Assembly (NCBI GenBank): GCA_017524805.1
Contig: JAFXUX010000008.1
Location: 62,001 to 126,000 of the forward strand
Length of the DNA: 64,000 nt
Direction: 5' to 3'
From: Candidatus Methanomethylophilaceae archaeon
GTDB lineage: Archaea > Thermoplasmatota > Thermoplasmata > Methanomassiliicoccales > Methanomethylophilaceae
Shown: positions 1 through 8,461 of the stretch, in pieces
Numbering within the stretch: position 1 is the first letter of the stretch
Layout of the letters: every line of letters begins with the position of its first letter
Notes under the pieces: model-generated
What the model saw: the letters and a program-made list of their open reading frames with translations, nothing else
Told to the model about the DNA's origin: nothing
Databases searched by the model: none
Made by a program: the position numbers and the translations under genes

Positions 1-302
1 AGGACGTTCTTGTCCATCAGGCTTTTCTGGACGTCGGGATTCAGGATGCTGCTGAATTTGTCCAGAATCACGGGTTCGTCGACGACGCCCCTCACTATGT
101 TGCCTTGCGCGTCCCTCTGGGATCTGAAGTATTTCGAGAAGGTCGCATCCCTCCCGCGCTGGCATATCGCAACGGTCCTGAACCCTTCGGATATGGCTCC
201 GTCGCAGGTGTCCAGCGCCGAATGGGATGCTACGACCCCAATCTTGGCATCTTTGAGATTGTATCTCTCAAGGTTGCCGAGAATTTCATCTCTGCTGATC
301 AT
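1..302 (-). CDS. purP: PurP, FAICAR synthetase (N-terminal part, cut by window edge)
   Basis: The first about 100 residues of a formate-dependent 5-formaminoimidazole-4-carboxamide ribonucleotide synthetase, an ATP-grasp-like ligase that makes FAICAR in archaeal purine synthesis. The start MISRDEILGNLERY followed by IGVVASHSALD and GAISEGFRTVAIC matches the family's N-terminal nucleotide-binding region. The rest lies beyond position 1. Its ATG overlaps the TGA of the upstream AAA ATPase (ATGA, 299-302), so translation is probably coupled. The purine pathway also appears here as purF. Confidence 0.8.
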   Translation of the reverse strand, partial: MISRDEILGNLERYNLKDAKIGVVASHSALDTCDGAISEGFRTVAICQRGRDATFSKYFRSQRDAQGNIVRGVVDEPVILDKFSSILNPDVQKSLMDKNV

Positions 303-1576
303 TTATCATTCCTCTGTTGTGTGATTGCCCATTCGTTATATGATGTTCGCGTTCGGCTCTGGCGGTATTTGGAAGCCAGATCGGCCAGATTCGCCGGCTC
401 AGACTTGGGTATCGCTCCGAAGACCCCTTTGAAATATCTGTTGCGGTTGTTGTGGTTCCTCTGGGTGCGCTCTATCTCGGTGATAGGTATGATCTTCCCG
501 TTTTTCGCCATGAATACGCTGCGGGGGTTGGCGCTCTCCAGCATGATCGTGTCATGCGTGGATGCGATCAGCTGCCCTTCCATGCCGTTCAGGCCGATGC
601 AGAATATGTTGTCGAGTATCACTTCGTGGAATCCGTACTCTATGTCGTCGACGAGCGCCACGCCGCCTCCGGCTCCTTTCAGGAGGGCGGGGAGTATGCG
701 CACAGCTTCGCGGACCCCCAAGCATTCGTCCTCTATCGGCACTTCGATCTCGCCGTTCGCGTCTTTCCTGGTTACCATCATCATGTAAGCAGTGGTTTGG
801 CCGTCATCCTCGGTTTCGTATCTGACTCCAGAAACATCTCCGAATGCTGACGATAGGAAAGCTTCCGCGGCTTCAGCGAAAGCGGATAGGCTATCGGTTT
901 CCGATGAATCGATGACTCCTGCGTCCGGCATCCTGTCGATGACGGTTCCTCCCAGGCTTTCCAGTCCGGGGCGGCAGATAAGAATCCCGTCCAAGTAATC
1001 CAGAACATCCATTATCCCCGTTCCGAGCAGCTGATCAAGATATTCCGGGTTCAGGCCAGACATCTCGTTCCTGAGTATCGACAGGAATGTGTGCTTCCCC
1101 CAGTACTTGACGATGCCGTGGTCCATTATGCCTTTGGAGGGCCCGTTTTTGTATAGCTGTCTGCTGTAAATTGCGGTCGGATTCCCGTTTTCGGCCGATA
1201 TCTCAAAAATGTTTCCGGCGTTTTTGTTTATGGTATAATCCAGTTTCTCTCTGATCAGGTTTCCGTCGGGGTCGAATTCCATCAGGTATTCTCCGTCCTC
1301 GGAGCCGTTGGTGAACCGGAACTCCAAGGCCATAGGTCCTTCGGAGCCCTTTGCCCTCACAGAGGCCGCCAATTTGGACACGTCCGGGGAATCGCCGTCG
1401 ATGGTATGGGAAGACATTTTCAGGAAGGCTACGGCATCCATCAGATTCGATTTGCCGCTTCCGTTGGTCCCATATATCAAAGCTAGATTGTTGGCTTTCC
1501 CGATGTTGCCCTCTGTCAGGTCAAAGTCCATTTTTCTAAACGATTTGAAATTGGCTAAGGATATTCTTCTGAACAT
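299..1576 (-). CDS. AAA15/RecF-like ATPase upstream of purP
   Basis: A 425-residue P-loop ATPase of the AAA15/OLD/SMC-like type. Walker A is GTNGSGKSN near residue 36 after a typical RISLANFKSF start. Walker B is VALVDDIEYGFHE near residue 305, and ASTHD follows as the H-loop. No nuclease (TOPRIM) domain can be seen; the C-terminal tail is basic. Relatives occur in abortive-infection and DNA-repair settings, but the function of this one is unknown. The ATG at 1576 follows an AT-rich promoter region (about 1595-1612). It shares a 4-bp ATGA overlap with purP, an unusual partner for such an ATPase. Confidence 0.75.
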   Translation of the reverse strand: MFRRISLANFKSFRKMDFDLTEGNIGKANNLALIYGTNGSGKSNLMDAVAFLKMSSHTIDGDSPDVSKLAASVRAKGSEGPMALEFRFTNGSEDGEYLMEFDPDGNLIREKLDYTINKNAGNIFEISAENGNPTAIYSRQLYKNGPSKGIMDHGIVKYWGKHTFLSILRNEMSGLNPEYLDQLLGTGIMDVLDYLDGILICRPGLESLGGTVIDRMPDAGVIDSSETDSLSAFAEAAEAFLSSAFGDVSGVRYETEDDGQTTAYMMMVTRKDANGEIEVPIEDECLGVREAVRILPALLKGAGGGVALVDDIEYGFHEVILDNIFCIGLNGMEGQLIASTHDTIMLESANPRSVFMAKNGKIIPITEIERTQRNHNNRNRYFKGVFGAIPKSEPANLADLASKYRQSRTRTSYNEWAITQQRNDK

Positions 1577-1669
1577 GGAATGAATATACGTAAATCAAAA
1601 GTTGATATAATTCTTATGATAACACAGTTAAAATCATGTTCAAAATTGGTATTAAGATTGCTAAAAAAA

Positions 1670-2146
1670 TCAAAATGTTAGTGAAAAACCATCAGAGAAA
1701 ATACCGGGAAAAGAAGAGAGGTAGCCTCGTGCAGATTCGAACTGCAGTCGCAGGATCCAGAGTCCCGCATGATTGACCACTACACTACGAGGCTGATTGA
1801 CACCCTGATTGGATTCTGGTTTTAAAATTTTTCGTTGATCGTAGTTCTCATCCAGGGTTCCGATGCGGTATTCCTCGTCCAAGAGGGATTTCACGCTTTT
1901 CAGGAGGGAGGCGACCTGCATCCCTTTTTGGGTGAGCATATATGTGGTGGCCGGATGCGGGGCTTCCACGCTGTATTTCTTCAGGAGCCCCAAGTCCGTC
2001 AGTTTTTGCGCTCCCTTCTTCACCTTGTCGTAATTGCTGCTGACTCTCAGCAGATCAATCGTGCGTATCTCTTTGAAGTCGAAGACGAGCAGCATAATGC
2101 CGGCCAGATCAGGCTCGCAGAACAGCCATTTGTAATCGGTTTTCAT
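1670..2146 (-). CDS. Winged-helix protein whose reading frame runs through tRNA-Gln
   Basis: A 158-codon frame. Residues 1-105 look like a winged-helix transcription factor: a helix-turn-helix around residues 28-58, then the wing ending in TTYMLTQKGMQVASLL. It starts at 2146, overlapping the 3' end of the preceding winged-helix gene by 38 bp, so the two are probably one operon of related regulators. No stop occurs before the tRNA-Gln gene, and the frame stays open through the whole tRNA (1722-1794) to a TGA at 1670. The last 40-45 residues are therefore probably a read-through tail rather than a domain. The DNA target and ligand are unknown. Confidence 0.6.
   Translation of the reverse strand: MKTDYKWLFCEPDLAGIMLLVFDFKEIRTIDLLRVSSNYDKVKKGAQKLTDLGLLKKYSVEAPHPATTYMLTQKGMQVASLLKSVKSLLDEEYRIGTLDENYDQRKILKPESNQGVNQPRSVVVNHAGLWILRLQFESARGYLSSFPGIFSDGFSLTF
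1722..1794 (-). tRNA. tRNA-Gln (anticodon CTG)
   Basis: A 73-nt cloverleaf with acceptor AGCCTCG/CGAGGCT, anticodon stem CGGGA/TCCTG, loop CTCTGGA giving anticodon CTG, and T-arm TGCAG-TTCGAAT-CTGCA. No CCA is encoded. A TATA-like AAATTTTAAAA lies about 25-35 bp upstream on this strand, inside the coding frame of the winged-helix gene. Confidence 0.9.
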
Positions 2147-2498
2147 CCGTCTTCGCCTCCTTATCCATTTGAGACAGTATTTCGCTGACCTTTTCGTCTA
2201 CCGACTCCGTCTCGAAGCTGAACTCTCCGGAAACGAACTTTTCATTCACGATCTGGAGGGCAGCTACTTTTTTCCCGCGTTCGGTGAGCGCTATTGTGAA
2301 GCATAGCCGAGGTTCGGTCTCCGGTCTGCATTCGACGAGACCCAATGACTCAAGGTTCTACAGCGTTCTCTTTCTCATTGACAGGTTGAGCACTGCTTCT
2401 TTGAGTCCGGAAAGATTGGTCGAGCCTTTTCCAAGGAGCGTAATCAGAATACGTATGCCGTTTCTATCCAAATCAGGGTTTTTGGCATCGATTCCCAT
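2109..2498 (-). CDS. Winged-helix regulator with an in-frame amber codon
   Basis: A 129-residue winged-helix protein that reads without interruption except for one TAG at codon 47 (2358-2360). Before it the protein reads NGIRILITLLGKGSTNLSGL and LNLSMRKRTL; after it NLESLGLVECRPETEP and LTERGKKVAAL. Together these make one ordinary wHTH, with the TAG in the recognition-helix region where relatives often have an aromatic or polar residue. The ATG at 2498 sits about 25 bp from a TATA-like box (about 2519-2530). The amber could be read as pyrrolysine, could be a fresh nonsense mutation, or could be a sequencing error. The second winged-helix gene follows with a 38-bp overlap. Confidence 0.55.
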
Positions 2499-2796
2499 GG
2501 GTTCATAATTATATGGATGATATAATTATCAATTTTTATTCTAATTTATACATTTATACATAATTGGACTTGTATACATTTCAGTACCTAATATATCAAT
2601 TATTAAAATTTATAGGTAAACATGAGTTCATTCGGCGAGAGGGGGATGAGGGCTTTCAGGCTTGGATTCCGGCGATAAATGAAGGTCCCAACCCGGTTGG
2701 ATTAGGAAGGGATCACGCACATCGGATGCCAGATGCACCGGTCCGGCACCGAGAGCAAAAGAATGATGGGCGGCCGAAGCCAGCCCGGAAAAAGGT
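2499..2796. other. Intergenic region, AT-rich promoters and about 180 bp without a gene
   Basis: 2500-2615 is strongly AT-rich and holds the promoter of the winged-helix pair. A further TATA-like run (2598-2612) faces the + strand, followed by about 180 bp of GC-richer sequence up to the adk stop codon. I see no convincing protein in it; a short box C/D-like pattern near 2760-2806 is too weak to call. Confidence 0.4.
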
Positions 2797-3423
2797 TCAC
2801 TGAATGGCTTTCTTGACTTTCTCGAAGATCTCGTCGATGGAACCGACGCCTTCCACGGTCACGAGCTTCCCTTTGCCCTCGTAGTAGCCGATGAGGGGCA
2901 TGGTCTTCTCGCGGTAGGTTTTCAGCCTGTTGAGGACCGTCTCTTCGGTGTCGTCATCCCTCTGGTAAAGGGCGGCGCCGCATTTGTCGCAGACCCCTTC
3001 CTTTTTGGGGGCGTTGTAGAGCAGGTGATAGACCGCGTTGCAAGAGGGGCAGGAGCGCCTCATGGTGATCCTTTTCACGAGCTCCCCATCGTCGACGTCG
3101 AGGTTCAGGGCGATGTCGACGTCCATCTGCTCTCCGAGGGCATCAGCCTGCTCGATGGTCCTGGGGAATCCGTCGAGTATGACTTTTCCGTTTGCGGCGG
3201 CTATTTTCTCTTTCATCAGCCCGATGATCAGGTCGTTGGGCACGAGAGCGCCGGCGTCCATGTACTCTTTCGCCTTTTTCCCGAGTTCGGTCCCGTTCTT
3301 TACGGCTTCGCGGAGCATGTCTCCCGTGGAGAGCTTGACGTATCCGAATTCGGAGCAGAGCTTTTCGCCCTGGGTTCCTTTCCCTGATCCCGGGGGCCCA
3401 AGAAGAACGATGGTGGATTTCAT
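2797..3423 (-). CDS. adk: Adenylate kinase
   Basis: A 208-residue AMP kinase (ATP + AMP to 2 ADP) of the long, bacterial-like type with a zinc-binding LID. The P-loop GPPGSGKGTQ lies at residues 9-18, the AMP-binding STGDMLR at about 32-38 and DGFPRT at about 84-89. The LID carries two Cys pairs, CPSC and CDKC. Length and domain order are normal. It is transcribed alone, divergently from the GlcD-type oxidase; the 130 bp between them hold both promoters. Confidence 0.95.
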   Translation of the reverse strand: MKSTIVLLGPPGSGKGTQGEKLCSEFGYVKLSTGDMLREAVKNGTELGKKAKEYMDAGALVPNDLIIGLMKEKIAAANGKVILDGFPRTIEQADALGEQMDVDIALNLDVDDGELVKRITMRRSCPSCNAVYHLLYNAPKKEGVCDKCGAALYQRDDDTEETVLNRLKTYREKTMPLIGYYEGKGKLVTVEGVGSIDEIFEKVKKAIQ

Positions 3424-3554
3424 AGTATGTCTGAATTTGTCCAGGTATATAAAATATGGATTGGAAGTGGACAGTATCGCATGCGCGTATTGGTGGTATC
3501 AGGCAGGGAATCCGCTATATACGCAGTCAATAATTGAGCATCAGAGGAAACCCC

Positions 3555-4988
3555 ATGGAACAGGAGATAATTGATCGCATTGAGGGAGTGGTCGGAAAGG
3601 ATGGCTATTCCGTCGAGCCTGCGGTGCTCTATACGTACGGGTTCGATGCGTCGATATTCCACAAGACCCCGGACATAGTGGTGCAGCCCAGGACCACCGA
3701 GCAGGTATCCGAGATAATGAAGATCGCTTCCGAATACAAGATTCCGGTCGTTCCGCGCGGGGCGGGCACCGGGCTCTGCGGAGCGGCCGTCCCCATTAAG
3801 GGCGGCATAGTTATGGCGATGCAGAGGATGAACAAAGTCAAAAAGGTCAGCGTCGCGGATCTTTGGGTGGATGTGGAGGCCGGATGCGTCTACAACGACC
3901 TCAACGATACGCTCTCAAAATACGGGTTCTTCTTCCCGCCTTCCCCCGGATCGGCCGAAGCCTGCCAGATCGGCGGGATGGTAGCGACTAACGCTTCGGG
4001 CATGCGCGCGGTGAAATACGGGGCCACCAGGGATTTCGTCCTGGGCATGACGTTCGTGAAAGCCGACGGAGAGATCGTCCGCTGCGGCACCAGGACCATC
4101 AAAGACGCGTCCGGATATCAGCTGGCGCGCCTTCTGTGCGGCTCGGAGGGGACGCTCGGAATCATCACCGAGGTGACCCTGAAGCTCACCACCAAGCCCA
4201 AGAAGTCCGCATCCTGTCTCTGCGCTTTCGAGGACGTGGAGAAGGCCGGGGAATGCATTTCGAACATAATCGCCAAGCCTCTGATACCGGCGTCGTGCGA
4301 GCTCATGGACAGCGTGAGCATCTCCGCCGTCAACAAGGCCCGCGGCAACCCTCTCCCGGATTGCGGCGCGCTATGCATCGTCGAAGTCGACGGGGAGACG
4401 GATGAGATCATCGACAGGGATCTGAAGATCGTAGAGGAGGTGGCCAAATCATCCGGAGCTATAGCAGTCACTCCAACGAAGGACAAGGCGCTCATCGCCA
4501 AGTGGACCGACGCCAGGAAATCTGTCATGGTATCTCTGGCCGCACTCAAGCCTGGATGCTCATCCGTATCGCTGGCTGATGATATGGGAGTCCCGATTTC
4601 CCAGGTTCCCAAAGCCGTCAAAGCTTTCAAGGAGATATCCGAGAGATACAACGTCACCGTTGCTACCTACGGCCACGCATCGGACGGCAACCTCCACACG
4701 AAGATGGTAATCGATCCCACGGACAAAGACGAGTGGGACAGAGGCGTCAAAGCCGTCGACGAGATCTTCGACGTCTGCATCGAGCTTGGCGGGACGGTCA
4801 CCGGGGAGCACGGGGTCGGAATCGCCAAAGCGCCCAACTTCCAGAAGGAGAGGGCCACCGAGCTCTCCACGATCAGGGCCATAAAACAGGCCATGGATCC
4901 GGACAACATTCTGAATCCCGGGAAAGCGGACCAGTGGGCCGGCCCTATCCTCGGGAACCTTAGGTACCCCTGCAAGGAGTACATGTGA
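3555..4988 (+). CDS. glcD: FAD-linked oxidase, GlcD / D-lactate dehydrogenase type
   Basis: A 477-residue flavoprotein of the FAD_binding_4/FAD-oxidase_C family that oxidises 2-hydroxy acids such as glycolate or D-lactate. The FAD-binding PRGAGTGLCGAAVPIKGG lies at about residues 68-85, YGHASDGNLH near 375, and the C-terminal GEHGVGIAK and NPGKADQW are typical. The ATG at 3555 is preceded by GAGGA at 7 bp; an upstream in-frame TTG is less likely. No Fe-S partner is adjacent; the HdrD-like protein at 42.4-43.3 kb is a possible partner, but this is speculative. The physiological substrate cannot be read from the sequence. Confidence 0.85.
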   Translation: MEQEIIDRIEGVVGKDGYSVEPAVLYTYGFDASIFHKTPDIVVQPRTTEQVSEIMKIASEYKIPVVPRGAGTGLCGAAVPIKGGIVMAMQRMNKVKKVSVADLWVDVEAGCVYNDLNDTLSKYGFFFPPSPGSAEACQIGGMVATNASGMRAVKYGATRDFVLGMTFVKADGEIVRCGTRTIKDASGYQLARLLCGSEGTLGIITEVTLKLTTKPKKSASCLCAFEDVEKAGECISNIIAKPLIPASCELMDSVSISAVNKARGNPLPDCGALCIVEVDGETDEIIDRDLKIVEEVAKSSGAIAVTPTKDKALIAKWTDARKSVMVSLAALKPGCSSVSLADDMGVPISQVPKAVKAFKEISERYNVTVATYGHASDGNLHTKMVIDPTDKDEWDRGVKAVDEIFDVCIELGGTVTGEHGVGIAKAPNFQKERATELSTIRAIKQAMDPDNILNPGKADQWAGPILGNLRYPCKEYM

Positions 4989-4993
4989 AAACG

Positions 4994-5011
4994 GGAGGGG
5001 GTTTCCCCTCC
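4994..5011. terminator. Hairpin terminator between convergent genes
   Basis: GGAGGGG/CCCCTCC stem with a GTTT loop, followed by T-rich ATTTATTGTTTTTATTG. It lies right after glcD and 19 bp from the end of the convergent M50 protease gene, so it may serve both. Confidence 0.6.
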
Positions 5012-5029
5012 ATTTATTGTTTTTATTGT

Positions 5030-5716
5030 TCAAAGAGTGTAGTAAAGCCCCATCCTGAAGAGCAGGATGAATTCCGCGGCGGCCACGGCCAAAGCGGCTA
5101 TCCAGATGCCTATGTTCCATCTGAAGATTTTGGATCCGTCAAGCGGCGGGATGGGAATCAGATTGAACAGCGCCAGAGAGGCGTTCAGGCTGGCCAGGAG
5201 GAAGAACGGCACGACGATGACGTTGCCGTTGAAGGCGAAGCATCCGATGAGGCCTATGGCGGCGAAGACTATGTTGACGGCAGGCCCGGCTATGCTTATC
5301 TTCCCGTTGGTCTTGGGGTCCATCTGATTCGCGGCTATCATCACGGCTCCGGGCGCGGCGAACAGGAATCCCGCGAAGGAAAGGATCACAGAGAACATCA
5401 GCCCGGCCGGGAACATGCGGTATTCCGACCAGAGACCGTGCTTCTGGGCGACGAATTTGTGCCCAAGCTCATGCAGCAGAAAGCTGATGACCACGAGAAC
5501 GACGGAAGTCAGGAAAAGGCCGACATATTTTACGGTCCCTTCGCCGAAGAAGTGTTCGAAAGCGGTCATTATGAAACGGTTGTTCCTGGACACATAAATC
5601 AGCGTGAATGACAGCGCAAGGACCAGAACGGAAATCGTGATGTCCCTGAGCTCAACCTTGCTGAAGCGTGGGCTACCGAATCCCGTGTTGACTTGGTATG
5701 TCGCTCCGTTAGCCAT
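5030..5716 (-). CDS. M50 site-2-protease-type membrane metalloprotease
   Basis: A 228-residue integral membrane zinc protease with about six hydrophobic segments. The catalytic HELGH lies near residue 86 and the second zinc motif NLIPIPPLDG near 190, the two hallmarks of the family. It has no PDZ or CBS domain, as in many short archaeal M50 proteins. Such enzymes cleave substrates within the membrane; the substrate here is unknown. I chose the ATG at 5716 over a GTG five codons upstream. Its promoter region lies back-to-back with the PAPS-reductase-like gene. Confidence 0.85.
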   Translation of the reverse strand: MANGATYQVNTGFGSPRFSKVELRDITISVLVLALSFTLIYVSRNNRFIMTAFEHFFGEGTVKYVGLFLTSVVLVVISFLLHELGHKFVAQKHGLWSEYRMFPAGLMFSVILSFAGFLFAAPGAVMIAANQMDPKTNGKISIAGPAVNIVFAAIGLIGCFAFNGNVIVVPFFLLASLNASLALFNLIPIPPLDGSKIFRWNIGIWIAALAVAAAEFILLFRMGLYYTL

Positions 5717-5779
5717 GGACGGCGATTTCACAGCACATTTATAAAAGGTTCACAAGGATGTCCTGACGAGCGGATTGAA

Positions 5780-7705
5780 ATGGCCCAGAAGAACGCTGCC
5801 CACGGGAAGGAGACATGCAGATGGTGCGACAGGTGCGGCACTCTTCTCTTAGGGGATTCCTGTTCGTCATGCGGCTCGGATGGGAGGGAGTTCGAGGTCA
5901 ACAGCCCCGGAGACATCCGCCCGTGCATGGGGGACAGCGCGGATCTGGTTCTCAGGCTTTTCAGGCAGGAGTTCGGAACCGATGCTCCCCTCAGAGGCAA
6001 GGCCATCTTTCTAAACAAAGTGCCCGGCGAGGATCGCGCGGATGAGATCGTCGCCCATGGCGCAGTTCTGGGGCTGCTGAGGTTCGATATCAGGCTGGGC
6101 GACATCGTCCTGGAGATAAGGCAAGCCGGGGCGGAGATTTTCGATGGAAGCGCGACCAAGAACGTCGTGGTCTTCGGCGGGATGTCCGGCCATCTCAAGG
6201 GGAAATCGGTCCCGGGGGCTAACGTATTCGATGTCAAGGGCGAATTCGGGAAGGGAAGCGCGCTCATACTCAGAAAAGGCGGCAAGATAGGCGCAGGGAT
6301 CGCTTTGGCGCCGTCCGACGGAATGAAAGAAGCGGACAAAGCGGTCAAGATACGCGATCTGGACGCTCCATCCGGGATGCCTTTGTCTCCCGATGCGGAC
6401 CTCAGAACTTTCGCCGAATGCAACAAAGGGCACGTCAAGCGCATAGGGCGCCGCGCAGCGCGTGAGATAAGGGAATTCCTGTCCAAATCGGGGCGGGACC
6501 TTCCGGTGACGGTCTCGTTCTCCGGTGGCAAGGATTCTTTGGTAGCTTGCGCTTTGGCCATGGAAGCCGCGGGGAAGCCCGAACTGATGTACATAGACAC
6601 AGGTTTGGAGTTCCCGGAGACGAGGGAATATGTCAGACAATTCGCCGAGAAGAGCGGATGCGCTCTGCATAAGGCATCCGGAGGGAATGGGTTCTGGGAG
6701 AACGTGGATTCCTTCGGCCCCCCAGCCAAGGATTTCCGCTGGTGCTGCAAGGTCTGCAAGCTCGGGCCGGTATCCGAGATGATAGAGCGGGATTTCCCGG
6801 GCGGAGCGATAACCGTCGAAGGGAACCGTTGGCTGGAATCGTACGCCCGTTCGGGAATAGGTTTCGTGTCGAAGAATCCTTTCGTACCGAATCAGGTCAA
6901 TCTGAATCCTATAAGGTCCTGGCGTTTGGCTGATGTTTGGGCATACATATTGGTGCATGGCCTCCAATACAACCCGCTTTACGACAGGGATTTCGAGCGC
7001 ATTGGCTGCTATCTCTGCCCTTCCTGCCTTTCCAGCGAGTGGAAGAACACCGGAAGGATCCATCCCGAGCTTTATGCCAGATGGGAGGGTTATCTGAGGG
7101 ATTACGCGGAAAAGCGCGGGCTTCCCCAGGAATACGTCAGCATGGGATTCTGGAGGTGGAAGGTTCTTCCGCCCAAGATGGTCCAGCTTTCGGAAGGGAT
7201 GGGCCTATGCATGCGCCCGACAGCATCGACCGGTCCAGCCATGGATCTTCTCAAGGGGGCTTCTCCATGCGTCGCGGGAGGGTATTCGATCGAGGCAGTG
7301 ATCCGCGTCCAGAGAAACAGGGATTTCTCATATGTGGAGGACGCACTGAGGACCGCGGGGGACGTGAAGTATTCCCCTGAATACGAGATAGCTCTGCTCA
7401 GGACGCCGATCGGAAGGGCGAAGCTGTTCGGCGGGGGCCAGATATCTGTCACCGCTCCGGACGCGAAGAATGCCAGGAAAGTGTTCGAGACGGCGGCCAA
7501 AGCGCTGATCCGCGCGGAGATGTGCACCGAGTGCGGGATATGCGCCAAGAAATGCCCCAGACATGCGATATCCATATCCGGCGGCATGAGGGTCGATCCC
7601 GGGAGATGCGATTCCTGCGGCGCTTGCGCCAAATCCTGCATGGTCGTCCATTATTACGACAAACTTATGGAAGGGGCTTCGGGGAAGCCGCGAAGCAAGG
7701 AATAA
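5780..7705 (+). CDS. PAPS reductase-like protein fused to zinc ribbon, PUA-like and ferredoxin domains
   Basis: A 641-residue fusion. It begins with a zinc ribbon (CDRCGTLLLGDSCSSCG), continues with a PUA-like region (about 60-190), a PP-loop PAPS-reductase domain with SFSGGKDSL near residue 250, several Cys motifs (WCCKVCK, CYLCPSC) and a two-cluster ferredoxin at the end (CTECGICAKKCP, CDSCGACAKSC). Methanogens carry similar multi-domain proteins of poorly known role, in sulfur metabolism or RNA modification; it is not shown to reduce sulfate. The ATG at 5780 was chosen because upstream codons overlap the divergent M50 promoter. Confidence 0.8.
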   Translation: MAQKNAAHGKETCRWCDRCGTLLLGDSCSSCGSDGREFEVNSPGDIRPCMGDSADLVLRLFRQEFGTDAPLRGKAIFLNKVPGEDRADEIVAHGAVLGLLRFDIRLGDIVLEIRQAGAEIFDGSATKNVVVFGGMSGHLKGKSVPGANVFDVKGEFGKGSALILRKGGKIGAGIALAPSDGMKEADKAVKIRDLDAPSGMPLSPDADLRTFAECNKGHVKRIGRRAAREIREFLSKSGRDLPVTVSFSGGKDSLVACALAMEAAGKPELMYIDTGLEFPETREYVRQFAEKSGCALHKASGGNGFWENVDSFGPPAKDFRWCCKVCKLGPVSEMIERDFPGGAITVEGNRWLESYARSGIGFVSKNPFVPNQVNLNPIRSWRLADVWAYILVHGLQYNPLYDRDFERIGCYLCPSCLSSEWKNTGRIHPELYARWEGYLRDYAEKRGLPQEYVSMGFWRWKVLPPKMVQLSEGMGLCMRPTASTGPAMDLLKGASPCVAGGYSIEAVIRVQRNRDFSYVEDALRTAGDVKYSPEYEIALLRTPIGRAKLFGGGQISVTAPDAKNARKVFETAAKALIRAEMCTECGICAKKCPRHAISISGGMRVDPGRCDSCGACAKSCMVVHYYDKLMEGASGKPRSKE

Positions 7706-7730
7706 AATACTGTCTCGCCGTCAAGCGGGC

Positions 7731-8453
7731 ATGGATTTGACCTTGGGCCTCGCGATGATTCTGGGGATAGGCCCCGCTCTCGCTCTGATGTATCTGATAG
7801 TGAGGGAATACACCTTCCCGAGGGTTGAGCAGCCGTTCTTCAGCGACCCAACGTTCTTCAGCCTGTTCATCGTCGGTCTGGTCGAAGGTTCCGTCCTATT
7901 CGTTCTTCTGAGGATGTTCGGATTCGCGTCCAACATCATCTATATGCTTCTGTTCGCGGCCGTGGAGATTCTGGCTATGTTCGTGGTCATGAATCTGCGT
8001 CGTTTCCGCGGGAAATCGGATTCGGTTTTCTACGGGTTCGGCCTCGGCCTCGGGATGTCCAGCGGTCTGGCCACGGGAATATGCTTCACCCTCGCCAGCG
8101 TTGTCGACCATCTGGACGCGTCGGCCATAACAATGGTCGTGATCTCCGTCTCTCTCGCGCTCATGCTGGGCGCCTGCGGGACCAACGTCGGGGAGGGCAT
8201 CGCCAGGAATTATCCCACCCAGTTCATTCTCCAGGCGCTTCTGATACTCGCGGCCTTCAACATCGCCCTCACCGTGGTCCTCCAGGGAGGAGAGATAGGC
8301 GGGCAGATCACATATTACGCATGCCAGGTCCTGCTCCTTCTGATTTCGGGGTTCTACTTCTACAGGATGATGCGCGTGAAGCTCCCCGGAGTGGTGAAGG
8401 ACGTGCTTAAGATGGAAGGGAAGAAAAGGGATGACATCCCCAGGATGAAATGA
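7731..8453 (+). CDS. Polytopic membrane protein of unknown function
   Basis: A 240-residue protein with about seven hydrophobic segments and a basic cytoplasmic C-terminus (GKKRDDIPRMK). The Gly-rich GFGLGLGMSSGLATG recalls the PrsW/YhfC membrane-protease fold, but I see no matching Glu/His catalytic residues and do not assign that function. It starts 25 bp after the PAPS-reductase-like gene and is probably co-transcribed with it. Confidence 0.7.
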   Translation: MDLTLGLAMILGIGPALALMYLIVREYTFPRVEQPFFSDPTFFSLFIVGLVEGSVLFVLLRMFGFASNIIYMLLFAAVEILAMFVVMNLRRFRGKSDSVFYGFGLGLGMSSGLATGICFTLASVVDHLDASAITMVVISVSLALMLGACGTNVGEGIARNYPTQFILQALLILAAFNIALTVVLQGGEIGGQITYYACQVLLLLISGFYFYRMMRVKLPGVVKDVLKMEGKKRDDIPRMK

Positions 8454-8461
8454 GTTTCCGG

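Noticed and set aside
2564-2803. 79-codon open frame on the + strand before adk
   Set aside because: Begins in AT-rich promoter sequence, overlaps the adk stop, and has no recognisable domain or start signal.
2760-2806. Possible box C/D small RNA (ATGATGG...CTGA)
   Set aside because: Only weak boxes, no proper internal D'/C' pair and no identifiable target.
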